Of a stretch of DNA of 44,994 nucleotides, positions 43,851 to 44,994 are shown piece by piece. The notes below the pieces were generated by a model that was not told the origin of the DNA, searched no databases, and was given only the letters and a program-made list of their open reading frames with translations. Origin of the DNA: Desulfocapsa sp. (GTDB lineage: Bacteria > Desulfobacterota > Desulfobulbia > Desulfobulbales > Desulfocapsaceae); the NCBI GenBank assembly GCA_029935315.1, contig JAOZKN010000004.1, positions 29,135-74,128 on the forward strand, in the 5' to 3' direction. The first letter of the stretch is position 1. Each line of letters opens with the position of its first letter. Both the position numbers and the translations under genes were made by a program.

Positions 43851-44129
43851 TTAGAAGGCAGGAATAGGCAGGCCAGGCCCAGGCGTTACCAACAGGCAAA
43901 TCATGGTAACATTATAACCGTTGTCATCACCGGAGGAACCATGGACATACATGGAAAACGCCGTGAATATGATGCAATTGCCTTTGATCTGCTGCGGGGT
44001 GGATCCTAATAGATTGAAATTAAAATACGATACTGTCCCCTTCTGATAAATCGAGGAGAGATCATCAGAGTTCACTGAAACTGGTGGTTTGAGAACCGCC
44101 AGCAACAGGGTTGTTCGAAGGTGAATCTC
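43851..44129 (-). pseudogene. Degraded ORF, C-terminal remnant of an unknown protein
   Basis: An open frame of about 92 codons (complement of 43851-44129) has no ATG and no Shine-Dalgarno; the only candidate start is a TTG at 44105. The C-terminal half (IKGNCIIFTAFSMYVHGSSGDD and MICLLVTPGPGLPIPAF) reads like protein, whereas the N-terminal half crosses an element-like motif (44025-44040) and looks like chance translation. This suggests the 3' end of a gene broken by insertion or deletion. The region 43836-44348 (513 bases) otherwise holds short repeats and a terminator; no other gene is supported. Confidence 0.3.
44025..44040 (+). repeat. ATACTGTCCCC-type motif, possible REP/Y1-transposase-associated scar
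   Basis: ATACGATACTGTCCCC (44025-44040) resembles short motifs ending in TGTCCCC found beside IS200/REP-type Y1 transposases in proteobacteria, from memory of such sequences. A second GTGTCCCC occurs in the same orientation at 44184-44191. No transposase gene is present. Confidence 0.3.
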
Positions 44130-44205
44130 TTAATACGTGGACATTATAGTATTTAGATGGTTGTTTGCAAAAGAAACAGTGTTGTGTCCCCTGTAGTATC
44201 TCCCC

Positions 44206-44227
44206 GATTTACCTCTGATTTACCTCA
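44206..44227. repeat. Short tandem repeat, two 11-base units
   Basis: GATTTACCTCT (44206-44216) is followed directly by GATTTACCTCA (44217-44227). It is a minor slip-type duplication in the intergenic region. Confidence 0.5.
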
Positions 44228-44259
44228 ATTTTCATTTGACCATATCCGCTCCAGGTACC

Positions 44260-44301
44260 CTTAAAACAGAAACAGGCAAAACCGTTACCGGTCCTGCCTG
44301 T
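44260..44301 (-). terminator. Probable terminator of the surface-protein gene (minus strand)
   Basis: ACAGGCA (44272-44278) pairs with TGCCTGT (44295-44301), and within it ACCG (44281-44284) pairs with CGGT (44289-44292) across a two-by-two internal loop. On the minus strand the hairpin is followed by TTTCTGTTTT. It lies about 48 bases after the stop codon of the surface-protein gene. Confidence 0.55.
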
Positions 44302-44348
44302 CTATATACAATCTATGGGGGAACTCCAGGTTCCCTCTCTTTATTGTA

Positions 44349-44994
44349 TTATTTCTTTCCTACTCCTGTAGTTGCGGGTATAAACGTGGGCCATGGAAAT
44401 TTATAGAATTCAGCAGATACCGTCTGCGTGGCAGACATGTGCACTGTGCAGAGCCCTGTACCGGAACATGCCCCTGACCAGCCAACGAAGGTTGACCCAT
44501 TTTGCGGTGCGGCTGTAAGAATAACAGTGGTACCGCCAGCAAATTCAGCAGTACAGTTGTCGCCACAGTCTATTCCCGGAGGATTACTGGCCACCGTGCC
44601 GCTGCCAGCACTCTTTTTGGTAACAGCAACAGTTAAGCTAGTGTGCTTGGTATTGGTGAAGGTACAGGTCACGGTCTCGCCCGGATCCAACGTAATGTCA
44701 TCGGGAGTGCTACCGTCACTACATTGAGCAGAGCTCAGATCCCAACCGGCGACCAAAGGAGTCTCGGCCAGGCTGTAGGTACCCGGTTTGATTTGACCAC
44801 TGTCATACGGTGCAGCTGCATCGGTGAGTGCAAAACTCTGATTCACGATGTCCGTGTCTGGCCCGCCTACCAGGACGAATTCAAAGGATTGGACGTCACC
44901 GGCAGGTTCAGTCACTTTGTCGACGATGATTCGACCGCGCCGGGTGTTGGTAAAGGCGCAATGGACTGTTTCTCCTAAAACCAATTCGAAATCC
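44349..44994 (-). CDS. Large surface/adhesin-like repeat protein, C-terminal part (partial)
   Basis: The frame is open to the window edge, so only the last 215 or so residues are seen. Two units ending GETVxCxFTNT (near the edge, and about 90 residues later) are separated by a beta-sandwich with FEFVLVGGPD, SGQIKPGTYSLAETP and AGWDLSSAQC. This is the prealbumin-like/SpaA-type repeat common in secreted adhesin proteins. A divergent InlB/bacterial-repeat domain follows, with TKKSAGSGTVASNPPGIDCG, then GSTFVGWSGACSGTGLCTV and TVSAEF. The protein ends shortly after in FIPATTGVGKK with no obvious sorting signal. Paired cysteines suggest disulfides outside the cell. The DNA looks richer in G and C than the flanking region, which may point to acquisition. 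Confidence 0.8.
   Translation of the reverse strand, partial: DFELVLGETVHCAFTNTRRGRIIVDKVTEPAGDVQSFEFVLVGGPDTDIVNQSFALTDAAAPYDSGQIKPGTYSLAETPLVAGWDLSSAQCSDGSTPDDITLDPGETVTCTFTNTKHTSLTVAVTKKSAGSGTVASNPPGIDCGDNCTAEFAGGTTVILTAAPQNGSTFVGWSGACSGTGLCTVHMSATQTVSAEFYKFPWPTFIPATTGVGKK

Noticed and set aside
44319-44335. GGGAAC/GTTCCC hairpin just after the surface-protein stop codon
   Set aside because: Six base pairs with no T tract on the minus strand; the longer hairpin at 44272-44301 is a better terminator.
1-44994. Search by eye for CRISPR arrays, tRNA/rRNA genes, integrases or prophage genes
   Set aside because: No regularly spaced repeats, no cloverleaf or rRNA-like stretch and no phage or integrase proteins were seen; a covariance-model search would be needed to exclude small RNAs.

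Overview
The window looks like chromosomal DNA of a Gram-negative, probably anaerobic Desulfobacterota bacterium, most like the Desulfobulbales. The reasons are the gene order rpmF-plsX-fabH ... fabG-acpP-fabF-rpiB-glyA-nrdR-ribD, an EtfA that carries a ferredoxin domain, a Mla lipid-transport operon, a type IV pilus gene and a tripartite RND pump. This assignment is an inference from gene families and order; no rRNA or tRNA gene is present to confirm it.

Layout. (1) 1-2683, plus strand: pilC, an HU/IHF-family gene with its own promoter and a strong terminator, and an orphan ParB-domain gene. (2) 2680-14412, minus strand: a long cluster that, in transcription order, runs yceD-rpmF-plsX-fabH-acd-etfB-etfA-fabG-acpP-fabF-rpiB, then a terminator, then glyA-nrdR-ribD. 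It covers fatty-acid and phospholipid initiation, one-carbon metabolism and riboflavin synthesis. An acyl-CoA dehydrogenase and both ETF subunits sit where fabD would be expected. (3) 14547-18471, minus strand: mlaE-mlaF-mlaD-mlaA-mlaC followed by a small cyclic-nucleotide-binding-fold protein that overlaps mlaC; a good sigma-70 promoter lies upstream. (4) 18687-20763, minus strand: two YejB/YejE-type peptide ABC permeases without their binding protein or ATPase. (5) 20891-22568, plus strand: RNase D and an HPP-family membrane protein. (6) 22582-25719, minus strand: a YkgJ-type cysteine-cluster protein and a long U32-family protein. (7) 25910-34010, plus strand: outer-membrane factor, membrane fusion protein and RND pump, followed closely by a large MscS-family channel. 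(8) 34084-43835: a DUF4214-like repeat protein, a lipoprotein alpha/beta hydrolase, a hybrid sensor kinase, a small mono-heme cytochrome c, a CPA2/Kef antiporter, a small exported protein and a second large MscS-family channel. (9) 43836-44994: a gene-poor stretch with a degraded ORF and a short element-like motif, then the C-terminal end of a large repeat-containing surface protein that continues beyond the window.

How the genes fit together: the central block makes acyl chains (FabH, FabG, FabF, ACP) and hands them to phospholipid synthesis (PlsX). The adjoining Mla operon maintains outer-membrane lipid asymmetry. The right half is envelope and stress biology: efflux, osmotic release, ion antiport, sensing and redox. 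The most interesting features are the ETF/acyl-CoA dehydrogenase module inside the fatty-acid synthase cluster, the cNMP-fold protein in the Mla operon in place of MlaB, and a cytochrome c with no Met or second His available as a distal heme ligand. Nearly all coding space is explained by recognisable families. No prophage, intact IS element, CRISPR array, tRNA or rRNA was seen.
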